Source: Corynebacterium nuruki S6-4
GTDB taxonomy: Bacteria > Actinomycetota > Actinomycetes > Mycobacteriales > Mycobacteriaceae
Assembly: GCF_007970465.1 (NCBI RefSeq)
Contig: NZ_CP042429.1
Location: 2,976,001-3,040,000, forward strand
Reading direction: 5' to 3'
Length of the DNA stretch: 64,000 bases
The notes under the pieces are model-generated. The model did no database searches. It was given only the letters and a program-made list of their open reading frames with translations, and was not told the DNA's origin. Positions 46,178-55,358 of the stretch are shown in pieces. Position 1 is the stretch's first letter; the number at the start of each line of letters is the position of its first letter. A program made the translations under genes and the position numbers.

Positions 46178-46840
46178 ATGGACATCCCGCTCGGACAGAC
46201 CGGCCGCACCCTGCACCTCCCCGACGACTGGGAGATGCTCAACACCCTCCCGGAGGACGCCCCGGGCACCGTCGCGGTGGGCTACCAGCTCGCCGGGAGC
46301 AACGCGGTGGTGACGATCGCGCCACTGACCTCCCAGATGATGCCGGTGGACCGGGACGAGGTCGTCGCCGGCATCCGCCCGAGCCTGCGGGAGTTCCACG
46401 CCGGACTCGTCGAGGCGGACGCGGGGGAGACCCCCGCCGGGGACGTCATCGTCTACACCATCGTCAAGACCCTCCCGCCGGACGAGGGGGACGGCTCCGG
46501 GACCGGCGCCGGGATGCAGTACAACCTCACCCTGCACCTGGCGGTGGACAACGGCGAGTACCTCGAACCCTGGCAGATCCAGGGCTTCTTCACCGAGACC
46601 GGCGTCACCGGGCTGCGGGACGCCGCGGTGATGGACCTCAAGCGCCGCGAGGGAGCCATCGAGATCACCGACGGGGGACTCGTCGGCTGGTTCGTCGACC
46701 CCTACGACCCGTCCCTGACCCCGGCCGACGGCTACCTGCTGGCGAACCTCTCGGAGGACCGGGAGTACGACGCCCGCTTCGCCGAGCATCCGCTGTCGCA
46801 GGCGCGTGACCTGGTCACCGCCGTCATCGGCATCGACTGA
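46178..46840 (+). CDS. Conserved-looking hypothetical protein
   Basis: 220 residues, acidic, no signal peptide or membrane span. Starts MDIPLGQTGRTLHLPDDWEM. Contains a mixed beta/alpha middle with VIVYTIVKTLPPDEGDGSG and a C-terminal helix. TAGCCT (46166-46171) ends six bases before the ATG, consistent with leaderless expression separate from the ABC genes. Family not recognised; perhaps related to proteins with a MOG1/PsbP-like or LpqN-like fold, but this is a guess. Confidence 0.7.
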   Translation: MDIPLGQTGRTLHLPDDWEMLNTLPEDAPGTVAVGYQLAGSNAVVTIAPLTSQMMPVDRDEVVAGIRPSLREFHAGLVEADAGETPAGDVIVYTIVKTLPPDEGDGSGTGAGMQYNLTLHLAVDNGEYLEPWQIQGFFTETGVTGLRDAAVMDLKRREGAIEITDGGLVGWFVDPYDPSLTPADGYLLANLSEDREYDARFAEHPLSQARDLVTAVIGID

Positions 46841-46853
46841 GGCCGGCTCAGTC
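46835..46853. terminator. Symmetric hairpin containing both stop codons
   Basis: GACTGAG-GCCGG-CTCAGTC is a perfect 7-bp stem with a 5-nt loop. It contains the TGA of the plus-strand gene (46838-46840) and, on the other strand, the TGA of the convergent gene (46850-46848). It has no T-run, so if it terminates it is a weak or factor-assisted bidirectional terminator. Confidence 0.5.
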
Positions 46854-47552
46854 TGCGACCGTGCCGCGTTCCACCTCGGCGAGATGGGCCAGCCGGGCCG
46901 CGGCACCGTCGGTGCTGACGACCACCGATCCGCCGACGAACAGCGGGAGCAGCCGGTCGACGAGACCGTCGGTGTCCGACCAGGCGGGGGAGACCGCACG
47001 CACGGCGTCCTGCCCGAACCGTGCCGCCGCCCGGGCCTGCAGGTCCGCACCGGTGAGCGCGGCACCCGAGGCGTCCCGCAGCAGCACCTCGCCGGCCCCG
47101 GACTCCGGGCCGGCGTAGCGGTCGCCCTGCACCCGCAGCTCCGGCGACAGGTCGGTCACCCCGAACGGCACCTCGCCGCCGGATTCCGCCACCCCCCGGC
47201 CGAACGGGTCGGTGGACAGGGCGAGCACCTCACCGGTGAAGTCGGGGTGCGCGTCCGGATCCGTGGTGACCAGCGCCGCGGCGTCCCCGAACGCGGGGGA
47301 GGCCGGTGAACACACCGCCACTCCGGCCCGCCAGCAGCCGAGCACCAGCGCGGCGGGCAGCCAGTCGGCCGGCGCATCCACCGCGACCGTGTCCCCGGGC
47401 ATCAGCCCCAGCTCCCCGGCGACGAGATTGCCGCCCTTCGCCGCCCAGTTCGCCGCCGTCGCCGCCGACAGTTCCATCCGCCCGCGGTCGGTGTACGTCG
47501 TGATGCGGGGGGACGCCGGGTCCGCCGCGAGAAAGGGCGCCATGAGATCCAT
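46848..47552 (-). CDS. TIGR03089 family protein
   Basis: 234 residues. Resembles the N-terminal part of AMP-binding enzymes without the catalytic loop. Recognisable stretches are MDLMAPFLAADPASPRITTY, GDTVAVDAPADWLPAALVLG and LLPLFVGGSVVVSTDG. This matches the actinobacterial TIGR03089 group found beside lcpA. The ATG at 47552 has TAGTCT ending seven bases upstream (47565-47560), supporting a leaderless start; ATG 47543 is the alternative. Function unknown. Confidence 0.82.
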   Translation of the reverse strand: MDLMAPFLAADPASPRITTYTDRGRMELSAATAANWAAKGGNLVAGELGLMPGDTVAVDAPADWLPAALVLGCWRAGVAVCSPASPAFGDAAALVTTDPDAHPDFTGEVLALSTDPFGRGVAESGGEVPFGVTDLSPELRVQGDRYAGPESGAGEVLLRDASGAALTGADLQARAAARFGQDAVRAVSPAWSDTDGLVDRLLPLFVGGSVVVSTDGAAARLAHLAEVERGTVAD

Positions 47553-47562
47553 GGCGGCCAGA

Positions 47563-48177
47563 CTACCCGGCGACCTCCGCCGGATTCCCGAGCACCGGGC
47601 CGAGGAGCACCAGCGCGGCGAACACCACCACAGCCACCAGAGTGACCGCGGTGACCACCGTCGCCCACCTGCGCGCCAGTGTCGACGAGCCCCGCAGGAA
47701 CAGCCACGACACGACCGCGCCGACCAGGGCGCCGGCGGTGTTGCACAGCACGTCAGTGACATCGCTGCGCCCCAGCAGGAAGATGTACTGCGTCACCTCG
47801 ATGAGCACACTGGCCGCCGCGGCCACGCCCACGGTCAGCCACAGCCGGCGGGTGAGATTCATCAGCAGCAGTCCGACCGGCACGAAGAAGGCGACATTGC
47901 CGAGGATGTCGAAGGCGGCGCCGAAGGTCGTCGACGAATCGTGGATGATCCCGAACGGCACGAGCCGCAGCTCGCGGGTGCGCTGGTTCTCCGGCTTCCA
48001 CAGCAGCCCGATCGAGTAGAAGGACTTCAGGCACGTCAGCGCCACCACCACGCCGACGTAGCCGACGAGTGCGGTCCAGGTCCACCGCGTCCGGCCGGGT
48101 GCGGGCCGGCGGCGCCCGACCGTGCCGGGGATCGTGCGCGGGACACGTGGGGCAGGCATGCCGGTGAGTGTAGACAT
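47563..48177 (-). CDS. VanZ-family membrane protein
   Basis: About 204 residues. A basic N-terminus is followed by five membrane segments. VanZ-like features are RLVPFGIIHDSS, DILGNVAFFVPVGLLLMNL and EVTQYIFLLGRSDVTDVLCN. TAGGCT (48190-48185) lies seven bases before the ATG at 48177, supporting that start; a later ATG at 48159 is possible. VanZ relatives are linked to glycopeptide tolerance in firmicutes; the actinobacterial role is unclear. Confidence 0.86.
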   Translation of the reverse strand: MSTLTGMPAPRVPRTIPGTVGRRRPAPGRTRWTWTALVGYVGVVVALTCLKSFYSIGLLWKPENQRTRELRLVPFGIIHDSSTTFGAAFDILGNVAFFVPVGLLLMNLTRRLWLTVGVAAAASVLIEVTQYIFLLGRSDVTDVLCNTAGALVGAVVSWLFLRGSSTLARRWATVVTAVTLVAVVVFAALVLLGPVLGNPAEVAG

Positions 48178-48265
48178 GGCTGACAGCCTAGGTGCGGGGG
48201 ATGCCCGGGGGATGGGGGTGAGCTGGCAGCGGCCTGGCATCCGCCGGTCCGGCTAGCGTGGGGGC

Positions 48266-50074
48266 ATGGACAGCTCCACCGTCTACACCGTCGACCAGAT
48301 CCGCCAGGCCGAGACACCGCTGCTGGATGCCGAGACCCGCACCGATGAACTCATGCAGTCCGCCGCCGCCGGGGTCTCCGCCGCCGCCCGGATGATGCTG
48401 ACCCGCACCCCGGTGAACCCCCGGGCGACGCGCATCCTGCTCGCCGTCGGTGGCGGCGGCAACGGCGGGGACGCCCTCTACGCCGGCCGGGACCTGCTCG
48501 CCGAGGGGTGGTCGGTGGACGCCGTGCTGCTGGGCCGCGACCGGACCACCGGGGAGGTACGGGCACAGCAGACCGCGCTGGACGCCTTCACCGGGGCCGG
48601 GGGACAGGTGGTCGACTTTGACGACCTGTGGGCCGACCGGCCCGCCCCGTACCGGCTGCTCATCGACGGGATCCTCGGCATGGGCGGGGCCGGCGGGGTG
48701 TGGCCGGAGGCGGCGGTGGTGCTGGACATGGCCGACCGCTGGATGGTCCCGCTGCTGTCGGTCGACGTGCCCTCCGGCATCGACGCGGACACCGGTGCCA
48801 CCCCCGACCCGGTGGAGGCGACCGACCCGCTGGTGGGAGCCGCCATGCCGTTCCCGTCCCATGCCGTCGCCGACGTCACCGTCACCTTCGGCGGCTGGCG
48901 GCGGGCCCATGCGGTCAGCGCCTGGTGCGGGCAGGTGTTGCTCGCCGACCCCGCCCTGGACTCCGGGGACTCGATCGGTGACCGGCTCGCGGAGATCGAC
49001 CGGTGGTCGTCGCGGGGGCCGGGCGTCCACGTCGGCTTCTCGCTGGCGGTCATCCCTGCCCCGGACGCCCGGCACGTGCGCGGGGGTCTCGACCACGGCG
49101 GCCGGTGGGACCCCGCCATCCCGGTGGAGTCCGGCCTGGTCGAACCCGACCTGCACGCCGCGCAGCTGGAGGGACCCACCGAGCCCGGCCCCGACGACGA
49201 CAAGTACACCGGCGGGGTGGTGGGGATCTGTGCGGGTTCCTCGACCTATCCGGGGGCCGGGGTGCTGGCCACCACCGGTGCGGTCCGGACGACGAGTGCG
49301 ATGGTGCGCTACGTCGGCGGTGGCGCCCCCGAGGTGCTGCGCGCGACCCCGGAGGTCATCTGGTCGCCGACGGTCGCCGAGACCGGCCGGGTGCAGGCCT
49401 GGGCCGTCGGACCGGGGCGGGGGACCGGGGAGCTCGCCGCCGCCGAACTCGCCACGCTGCTGGACCGGCCCGAGCCGCTGCTCATCGACGCCGACGCCCT
49501 GACCCTGCTCGCCGAGCGGGCAGAACTGCGGGACAAACTCATCGCCCGGTCACCGGGGGAGCAGGGGGCACAGCGTGATGACCGGGTGACCCTGCTGACC
49601 CCGCACGCCGGGGAGTTCCGGCGGTTGGCCGCTGCGGTGGACGCCGGCATCCCCGACCCGGACGAGGACCGGATCGCCGCGACGGTGGCCCTGGCTGAGG
49701 CGCTGCACTGTGCGGTGCTGCTCAAGGGCCGGCACACCGTCGTGGTGGACCGGGCGCGGGCCGGACGGGACGGTGACAACCCCTCGACCCGGGTGATCTG
49801 CGTGGATGCGGGGACCTCCTGGGGTGCGACGCCGGGCTCTGGTGACGTGCTCTCCGGGATCACGGGTGCGCTGCTGGCCGAACACGCCGCACGGTACCCG
49901 CGGGTGGCCTTCCCGGCGGCGCGGGCCGTGGCACTGCACTCGCTGGCCGCGGCGGTCGCCGCGGAGACCCCCGACGGTTATGCGCCGACCTCGGCGTCCC
50001 GTATCGCGGATGCCGTGCCGCGGGCCTGGGCGCGCAGCGGCCCCGCCACCACCCGGCGCAGCACCGCGTCCTGA
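48266..50074 (+). CDS. nnr: Bifunctional NAD(P)H-hydrate epimerase/dehydratase
   Basis: 602 residues combining two repair activities for damaged NAD(P)H. N-terminal YjeF epimerase domain: IRQAETPLL, VGGGGNGGDALYAGRDLLAEG-like loop, IDGILGMGGAGG, SVDVPSGIDADTG. C-terminal ADP-dependent dehydratase (ribokinase-like) domain from about residue 310: GICAGSSTYPGAGVLATTGA, LLTPHAGEFRRL and the catalytic GATPGSGDVLSGITGALLAE. TAGCGT ends six bases before the ATG. A longer linker than usual (about residues 245-305) joins the domains. Confidence 0.93.
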   Translation: MDSSTVYTVDQIRQAETPLLDAETRTDELMQSAAAGVSAAARMMLTRTPVNPRATRILLAVGGGGNGGDALYAGRDLLAEGWSVDAVLLGRDRTTGEVRAQQTALDAFTGAGGQVVDFDDLWADRPAPYRLLIDGILGMGGAGGVWPEAAVVLDMADRWMVPLLSVDVPSGIDADTGATPDPVEATDPLVGAAMPFPSHAVADVTVTFGGWRRAHAVSAWCGQVLLADPALDSGDSIGDRLAEIDRWSSRGPGVHVGFSLAVIPAPDARHVRGGLDHGGRWDPAIPVESGLVEPDLHAAQLEGPTEPGPDDDKYTGGVVGICAGSSTYPGAGVLATTGAVRTTSAMVRYVGGGAPEVLRATPEVIWSPTVAETGRVQAWAVGPGRGTGELAAAELATLLDRPEPLLIDADALTLLAERAELRDKLIARSPGEQGAQRDDRVTLLTPHAGEFRRLAAAVDAGIPDPDEDRIAATVALAEALHCAVLLKGRHTVVVDRARAGRDGDNPSTRVICVDAGTSWGATPGSGDVLSGITGALLAEHAARYPRVAFPAARAVALHSLAAAVAAETPDGYAPTSASRIADAVPRAWARSGPATTRRSTAS

Positions 50075-50111
50075 ACCGGGGGGCCTGGCACCAGCGGCCT
50101 CCGTCCGCCGG

Positions 50112-51908
50112 TCAGTTGACGCACATGAGTCCGTCGCCGCCGGCGTCGATCGGGTCCTTGTTCTCCTCGGTGCTGGTGTCCCCCATGGTGCCCGGGGTGC
50201 CGACGGAGCCGCTGCTGCTGCCGGACCCGGATCCGCTGCTGCTGCCGGACCCGGAGCTGTCGCTGCTGCCGGACGTGGAGCTGTCGAGCGTGCGGGTGTC
50301 GTCCGCGGTCGCACCGGGGCCGGAGTAGTCGTTGGCGAGGGTCACGCTGACGGTGCCGGGGGCGAGGCTGCTGTCCTGGACGACCTCCAGGCCACCGAGC
50401 CGCTTCGCCAGGTCCCGGGCCGCCGGGTCGCTGGTGTCTGCGACGTTGACCTGGCTCTCGGAGACCCCCGACTCGTCGTGGTTGCCGACCTCGCCCATGG
50501 CGAAGCCCCGGTCGGAAACGAGGTCGCCGACGCGGGAGGCCAGACCGTCGACACTGCCGCCGTTGAAGATGTTGACCGTGGTCTCGGCCGGGTCGTAGTC
50601 CGGGATGTTGTCGTCCGCAGACTCCGAGGATCCGGAAGAGCCCGAGGAGTCGGAGCTGTCGGAGGAGTCGCCGTCCTCGCCGAGCAGATCCTCGAAGAAC
50701 TTGTGCACCTGCTCGGGGTCGACGGTGACCACGGACTGTTCGCCGTCGTCGCTGGTGCCGTCGATGCTGGTGACCGGGATGGTCTGGAAGGTGACATTGC
50801 CGCCGGAGAGATTCTGCATCTGGGTGGCCAGGTTCATGATGTCCCAGCCGGAGTCGATCGTCACCGAACTCTCGATTGCTTTATTGAGTCTGTCGAGCAT
50901 TCCGTGGTCTGTGAGGGTCTTCGAGCTCAGGATCTTGTTCGACAGGCTCGCCAGGTAGGCCTGCTGCCGGGTGATGCGGTCGAGGTCACCACGGGGGAGA
51001 TCGTGGCGCTGCCGGACGAAGCTCAGGGCGTCCTGGCCATCGAGGGTCTGCCGGCCCGCCGGGAAGTTCGCACCGGACAGCGGCTCGTCGACCGGGTTGT
51101 TGAGGCAGACGTCCACGCCGCCGACGGCGTCAGTCAGCATCTGGAACCCCAGGAGACCGACTTCGGCATAGTGGTCAACGGTGATGCCGGTGAGGTTGCC
51201 GACGGAGTGGATGAGGGCCTCTCGGCCGGCCTGGGTGGACTTCTCGTCGATGGACTTCTCGTCAGGCTCCCTGCCCTCGGCGGCGGCCTCCTGCTCGAGT
51301 TCGTCCTTCTTCATGAACTTCGTTCCGCCGTAGACACCGTTGAGCTTGGTGTTGCCCAGCTCGTCGCCACCGTCGACGTAACTGTCGCGCGGCAGGGAGA
51401 CTGCGGTGGCGGAGGAGCCGTCATTGGGGATCCGGATGAGGATCATCGTGTCGGTGCTGGTGGTGTCCGCCTCACCGGCACGCAGCATGTCGATCTGCTC
51501 CTGGGACAGCGGGTTGCCCTTGGCGTCGGTCCGCGAGTCAATACCGACGAGGAGGATATCGGTGGCGCCGTCCTTTTGGTCGCCGAGGTTGAGACCCCCG
51601 GCCTGGTTGATGTTGCTGTCGAGCCGGCCGATGGCGGAATAGGCGTAGCCGCCGGTCACGAGCAGGAGGACCGCGACGATCGCGAGGACGACCTTGACCG
51701 GGGTGGGGCCGAGCTGGCGGTGGACGAGGGCGGCACCGTCCCCGGCGACGGTGCGGGGGGTGCGGGTGCCCGGGGTGCGACTGTCCGACGCGGAGGAACT
51801 GTTCCGGGAGCGCCGGTCGCCCCGGGGCGTGCCCGCGCCCCGCTGATCGTGGGGGTCGCCGGAATCACGGGAGCGCCTGGAGTGGCGGCCTCCGGTGGAG
51901 TCGCTCAT
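50112..51908 (-). CDS. lcpA: LytR-CpsA-Psr family ligase with LytR_C domain
   Basis: 598 residues, probably the main enzyme joining arabinogalactan to peptidoglycan. Long basic, disordered cytoplasmic N-terminus, single membrane helix (about residues 74-96: VKVVLAIVAVLLLVTGGYAY), LCP domain (DILLVGIDSRTDAKGN, DTMILIRIPNDGSSATAVSL, PRDSYVDG, FVRQRHDLPRGDLDRITRQQ), then a LytR_C domain (TTVNIFNGGSVDGLASRVGD) and an Asp/Ser/Gly-rich tail. Its size and synteny with rmlD-wbbL match C. glutamicum LcpA. Confidence 0.93.
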   Translation of the reverse strand: MSDSTGGRHSRRSRDSGDPHDQRGAGTPRGDRRSRNSSSASDSRTPGTRTPRTVAGDGAALVHRQLGPTPVKVVLAIVAVLLLVTGGYAYSAIGRLDSNINQAGGLNLGDQKDGATDILLVGIDSRTDAKGNPLSQEQIDMLRAGEADTTSTDTMILIRIPNDGSSATAVSLPRDSYVDGGDELGNTKLNGVYGGTKFMKKDELEQEAAAEGREPDEKSIDEKSTQAGREALIHSVGNLTGITVDHYAEVGLLGFQMLTDAVGGVDVCLNNPVDEPLSGANFPAGRQTLDGQDALSFVRQRHDLPRGDLDRITRQQAYLASLSNKILSSKTLTDHGMLDRLNKAIESSVTIDSGWDIMNLATQMQNLSGGNVTFQTIPVTSIDGTSDDGEQSVVTVDPEQVHKFFEDLLGEDGDSSDSSDSSGSSGSSESADDNIPDYDPAETTVNIFNGGSVDGLASRVGDLVSDRGFAMGEVGNHDESGVSESQVNVADTSDPAARDLAKRLGGLEVVQDSSLAPGTVSVTLANDYSGPGATADDTRTLDSSTSGSSDSSGSGSSSGSGSGSSSGSVGTPGTMGDTSTEENKDPIDAGGDGLMCVN

Positions 51909-51984
51909 CGTTCACCTTTCGGTTCTGGGCACGGGTCGGGGCAGACTTTACTAGCTGACGGGGCGAACGCCACGGCCGCGGCCG

Positions 51985-51996
51985 TATCATTCACCT
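51985..51996 (+). promoter_or_regulatory. Leaderless -10 element of rmlD
   Basis: TATCAT (51985-51990) ends six bases before the rmlD GTG at 51997; lcpA is divergent. The gap of 88 bp holds both promoters. Confidence 0.5.
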
Positions 51997-52854
51997 GTGA
52001 GAATCATCGCAACTGGCGCGACCGGTCAGGTCGGGCGGGAACTTGTGGCCCTCGGCGCCGAGCCACTGACCCGCCGCGAACTCGACCTCACCGGGGGTAG
52101 CAGAGACACCGTCATGACCGCGGCCCGCCGGCTCTTCGACGGGGCGGACGCCGTCATCCACACCGCGGCCTTCACCGCCGTCGACGCGGCCGAGGACCCG
52201 TCGAACGCGGCCGAGGTCACCGCGGTCAACGCCGTCGCCCCCGGCCTGCTGGCCCGGGCCGCCCGGGAGGTCGGGGCCCGGTTCCTCCACGTCTCCACCG
52301 ACTATGTCTTCTCCGGCCGGCCCGCCGGGGACCGGCCGTGGCGGGTCGATGACCCGGTGCGTCCGGTGAATGTCTACGGGGCGACGAAGGAGCAGGGTGA
52401 GCGGGGTGTGCTCGACGCCGGCGGGACGGTGGTGCGCACGTCCTGGGTGTGGTCGGGTCCCGCGGCACCGGGCAAGGATTTCGTCACGACGATGGCCGAG
52501 CTCGCCGGGCGCGGGGTGGATCCGCAGGTCGTGGACGACCAGACGGGGCGTCCCACCTACGCACCGGATCTCGCCGCGGGACTGTGGGATCTTGTACGGC
52601 GTCCGGACGCCGCCACGCCGGGCATCCTCAACTACACGAACTCCGGGGAGCCGGTGACCTGGTGCGGCCTCGCCCGCGCCGTGTTCGCGGGACTGGGCCA
52701 CGATCCGGAGCGGGTGCGGCCCTGCACGACGGCGGAGTACCCGACACCGGCGCCGCGTCCGGAATGGTCGGTGCTCGACCTCGCCCCGTGGACGGCGGCG
52801 GTGGGCCGACCGCCGGAGTGGCGGGACGCGCTGGCCCGTGGTTTACGGTGGTAG
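51997..52854 (+). CDS. rmlD: dTDP-4-dehydrorhamnose reductase
   Basis: 285 residues, last step of dTDP-L-rhamnose synthesis. Rossmann motif IIATGATGQVGRELVALG, DAVIHTAAFTAVDAAEDP, STDYVFSG, and the catalytic YGATKEQGE (Tyr/Lys). GTG start with a -10 six bases upstream. rmlD is immediately followed by the rhamnosyltransferase gene; together they supply and attach the rhamnose of the linker between arabinogalactan and peptidoglycan. Confidence 0.94.
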   Translation: MRIIATGATGQVGRELVALGAEPLTRRELDLTGGSRDTVMTAARRLFDGADAVIHTAAFTAVDAAEDPSNAAEVTAVNAVAPGLLARAAREVGARFLHVSTDYVFSGRPAGDRPWRVDDPVRPVNVYGATKEQGERGVLDAGGTVVRTSWVWSGPAAPGKDFVTTMAELAGRGVDPQVVDDQTGRPTYAPDLAAGLWDLVRRPDAATPGILNYTNSGEPVTWCGLARAVFAGLGHDPERVRPCTTAEYPTPAPRPEWSVLDLAPWTAAVGRPPEWRDALARGLRW

Positions 52855-52856
52855 CC

Positions 52857-53771
52857 GTGAATGACAGCGCAGCGCCGATCGGCATCGTGACCGTGACCTA
52901 CTCCCCGGGGGAGTACCTCACCCGGTTCCTGGACTCCGTCCCGGGGGCCACCGACCGGGGGGCGGTGGTCGTGATGGCGGACAACGGGTCGACCGACGGC
53001 GCCCCGGAGGCCGCGGAGGCGAAGTACAGCTTCGCCGAGCTGCTGCACACCGGCGGAAACATCGGCTACGGGGCGGGCATGGACCGGGGGATCGACACAC
53101 TGCGGGCGCGCCGGGCCGCCGGGGAGATCGACGACGAGTTCGTCGTCATCGTCAACCCGGACGTCGTCTTCCACCCCGGGGCTGTCGACGAACTCATCGC
53201 GGCGGCGGAACGCCACCCGCGCGCCGGGGCGGTCGGCCCGCTGATCCACGAGGTCGACGGGTCGGTGTACCCGTCGGCACGGGCGGTGCCGACCCTGGTC
53301 TCCGGTATCGGGCATGCCCTGCTGGGCAAGGTGTGGAAGGACAACCCGTTCAGCCGCCGGTACCGCGACGACGCGGACATGACCCGGGAACGGACCTCCG
53401 GGTGGTTGTCGGGCTCCTGCCAGCTGCTGCGCTGGGACGCCTTTGACGCGATCGGCGGCTTCGACGAGCGGTACTTCATGTACATGGAGGACATGGACCT
53501 GGGGGACCGGCTGGCCCGTTCGGGCCGGGAGAACATCTTCACCCCGGCGGCGGAGATCACCCACGCCCAGGGGCATTCGGCTTCGGCCCACCCGGAGATC
53601 ACGGTGCCGGCGCACCACGAGAGTGCCTACCGGTTCCAGGCGGACCGGCTGGACGCCCGGTGGCAGGCTCCGGTGCGGTGGGTGCTGTGGGCGGGGCTGA
53701 AGGTCCGGTGTGCGGTCGCGCTGTGGTCGGCACAGCGGGCGCTGAGAACAGGGCAGGCAGAGCGCAACTAG
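52857..53771 (+). CDS. wbbL: Rhamnosyltransferase WbbL
   Basis: GT2-family enzyme, 304 residues, adding rhamnose to GlcNAc-pyrophosphoryl-decaprenol. Motifs: IGIVTVTYSPGEYLTRFLDS, VMADNGSTDGAPE, GGNIGYGAGMD, VIVNPDVVF (DXD-like), SGSCQLLRWDAFDAIGGFDE and YMEDMDLGDRL. The GTG start lies two bases after the rmlD TAG. The predicted lipid II-like linker product is the substrate for galactan growth and later LcpA action. Confidence 0.93.
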   Translation: MNDSAAPIGIVTVTYSPGEYLTRFLDSVPGATDRGAVVVMADNGSTDGAPEAAEAKYSFAELLHTGGNIGYGAGMDRGIDTLRARRAAGEIDDEFVVIVNPDVVFHPGAVDELIAAAERHPRAGAVGPLIHEVDGSVYPSARAVPTLVSGIGHALLGKVWKDNPFSRRYRDDADMTRERTSGWLSGSCQLLRWDAFDAIGGFDERYFMYMEDMDLGDRLARSGRENIFTPAAEITHAQGHSASAHPEITVPAHHESAYRFQADRLDARWQAPVRWVLWAGLKVRCAVALWSAQRALRTGQAERN

Positions 53772-53852
53772 GGCGCAACTGGGGCGCACCGCCGGTGCCC
53801 CCGGCCGTGGCGGTGCACGACGGCGTCCGGTGGGCGCGGTACCCTGCGACGG

Positions 53853-55019
53853 GTGACCGACAACCGTAGGTCCGTCCGACTGCCCCTCACCCATCCTGAC
53901 AGGGAAGGAATTTTCCAGGCCATGACTGACACCCCCGCGTCCGATCTCGCCGCCGGGACCGACGCCGTCATTCTCGTCGGCGGTAAGGGTACCCGGCTGC
54001 GTCCGCTGACGAACTCGATCCCGAAGCCGATGCTCCCGGTGGCCGGCTACCCGTTCCTGTCCCACCTGCTCGCCCGCATCCGGGCGGCGGGGATGACCCA
54101 TGTGGTGCTGGGGACGTCGTTCAAGGCGGAGGTCTTCGAGGAGTACTTCGGCGACGGCGCCGATTTCGGTCTGGAGATCGAGTACGTCGTCGAGGATGAA
54201 CCGCTGGGCACCGGCGGCGGTATCCGGAATGTCCTGCCGCGGCTGCGCCACGACCGTGCGATGGTGTTCAACGGTGACATCCTCGGCGGCACCGATCTGC
54301 AGGCTGTGCTGGACACCCACGCCCGCAATGAGGCGGATGTGACGCTGCACCTGCTGCGGGTCCCCGACCCGCGGGCCTTCGGCTGCGTGCCCACGGACAG
54401 TGACGGCCGGGTGACCGCGTTTCTGGAGAAGACGGAGGATCCGCCGACGGACCAGATCAACGCGGGATGCTACGTCTTCCAGCGTGAGGTGATCGAGACG
54501 ATCCCGGCGGGCAAGTCGGTCTCGGTCGAGCGCGAGGTGTTCCCGGAGCTGCTCGCCCGGGGCGCGCGCGTGTTCGGGCATGTGGACCAGGCGTACTGGC
54601 GTGACCTGGGGACGCCCGGTGACTTCGTGCGCGGTTCCTCGGACCTGGTCCGGGGGATCGCACCGTCCCCGCTGCTCGACGGCCGGCACGGCGAGTCCCT
54701 CGTCGACGGTTCCGCCGCGGTCGCCGGCGGTGCGCTGCTCCTCGGCGGCACCGTGGTGGGGCGTGGCTCCGAGGTCGGTGGCGGCGTCCGTATCGACAGT
54801 TCGGTCGTCTTCGAGGGCGTGGAGATCGAGGCGGGTGCGATCATCGAGAACAGTGTGATCGCCGCGGGTGCCCGTATCGGGGCCCGGGCGCACCTCTCCG
54901 GTGCCGTCATCGGTGAGGGTGCCGTCATCGGCGCCCGGTGCGAACTGGTCGACGGGGCGCGGGTGTGGCCCGGCATCGTCATCCCGGACGGCGGGGTGCG
55001 GTTCTCTCCCGACGTGTGA
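53853..55019 (+). CDS. manC: Mannose-1-phosphate guanylyltransferase
   Basis: Makes GDP-mannose from mannose-1-P and GTP. Nucleotidyltransferase motif VILVGGKGTRLRPLTNSIPK, LGTGGGIRNVL, VFNGDILGG; C-terminal left-handed beta-helix of hexapeptide-like repeats (SVVFEGVEIEAGAIIENSVI). The GTG at 53853 has TACCCT ending seven bases upstream, matching the leaderless pattern used by neighbours (388 residues). ATG 53922 (365 residues) is closer to family length but its AAGGA lies 12 bases away. Acts with pmmA and manA downstream. Confidence 0.9.
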   Translation: MTDNRRSVRLPLTHPDREGIFQAMTDTPASDLAAGTDAVILVGGKGTRLRPLTNSIPKPMLPVAGYPFLSHLLARIRAAGMTHVVLGTSFKAEVFEEYFGDGADFGLEIEYVVEDEPLGTGGGIRNVLPRLRHDRAMVFNGDILGGTDLQAVLDTHARNEADVTLHLLRVPDPRAFGCVPTDSDGRVTAFLEKTEDPPTDQINAGCYVFQREVIETIPAGKSVSVEREVFPELLARGARVFGHVDQAYWRDLGTPGDFVRGSSDLVRGIAPSPLLDGRHGESLVDGSAAVAGGALLLGGTVVGRGSEVGGGVRIDSSVVFEGVEIEAGAIIENSVIAAGARIGARAHLSGAVIGEGAVIGARCELVDGARVWPGIVIPDGGVRFSPDV

Positions 55020-55358
55020 CGGGACTCCCCGAGGGGCGCCGGGGGACGCCGGGGACACCGGGGGACGCCGGACAGGGGGGGGGTGGGGGGCTTTCAGATC
55101 GGGGGCGGACCACATTTTTTCAATATCTTGTGGTTTTCCGCCCCACGCAGGGTAATTTCACCCAGATGTTGTGCCGGGCGGGGGTGGCGTGTGGACATGT
55201 CGTGTCCGAGCTGCTCCACGTCTGGAGCACGACTGTGTTTCCTGTGACGGATGTGACGGAAGTGGCAGTAGGTCGAGGGCGGTGTGGTTGACGGGGGAGA
55301 ACTACCCGTGTGTAATCTCATAAGAAACAGCCCGACGACCAACGGAAAGGGGAGTGGC
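55020..55358 (+). other. Upstream region of whcD with G-rich repeats
   Basis: Begins with near-tandem GCCGGGGGAC units (55038-55072), a G9 run (55075-55083) and a G6 run (55085-55090). The rest is less GC-rich and leads to a strong promoter at 55288-55316. No gene is supported. The long spacing suggests room for regulator sites. Confidence 0.6.
55288..55316 (+). promoter_or_regulatory. whcD promoter
   Basis: TTGACG (55288-55293), a 17-bp spacer and TGTAAT (55311-55316), the best consensus promoter in the window. Transcription would start near 55323, giving a leader of about 36 nt with AAAGGGGAG before the GTG. Confidence 0.7.

Noticed and set aside
44909..47065. A 718-codon minus-strand frame over the ABC transporter genes
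   Set aside because: It is antisense to ABC ATPase and permease genes with all motifs present on the plus strand.
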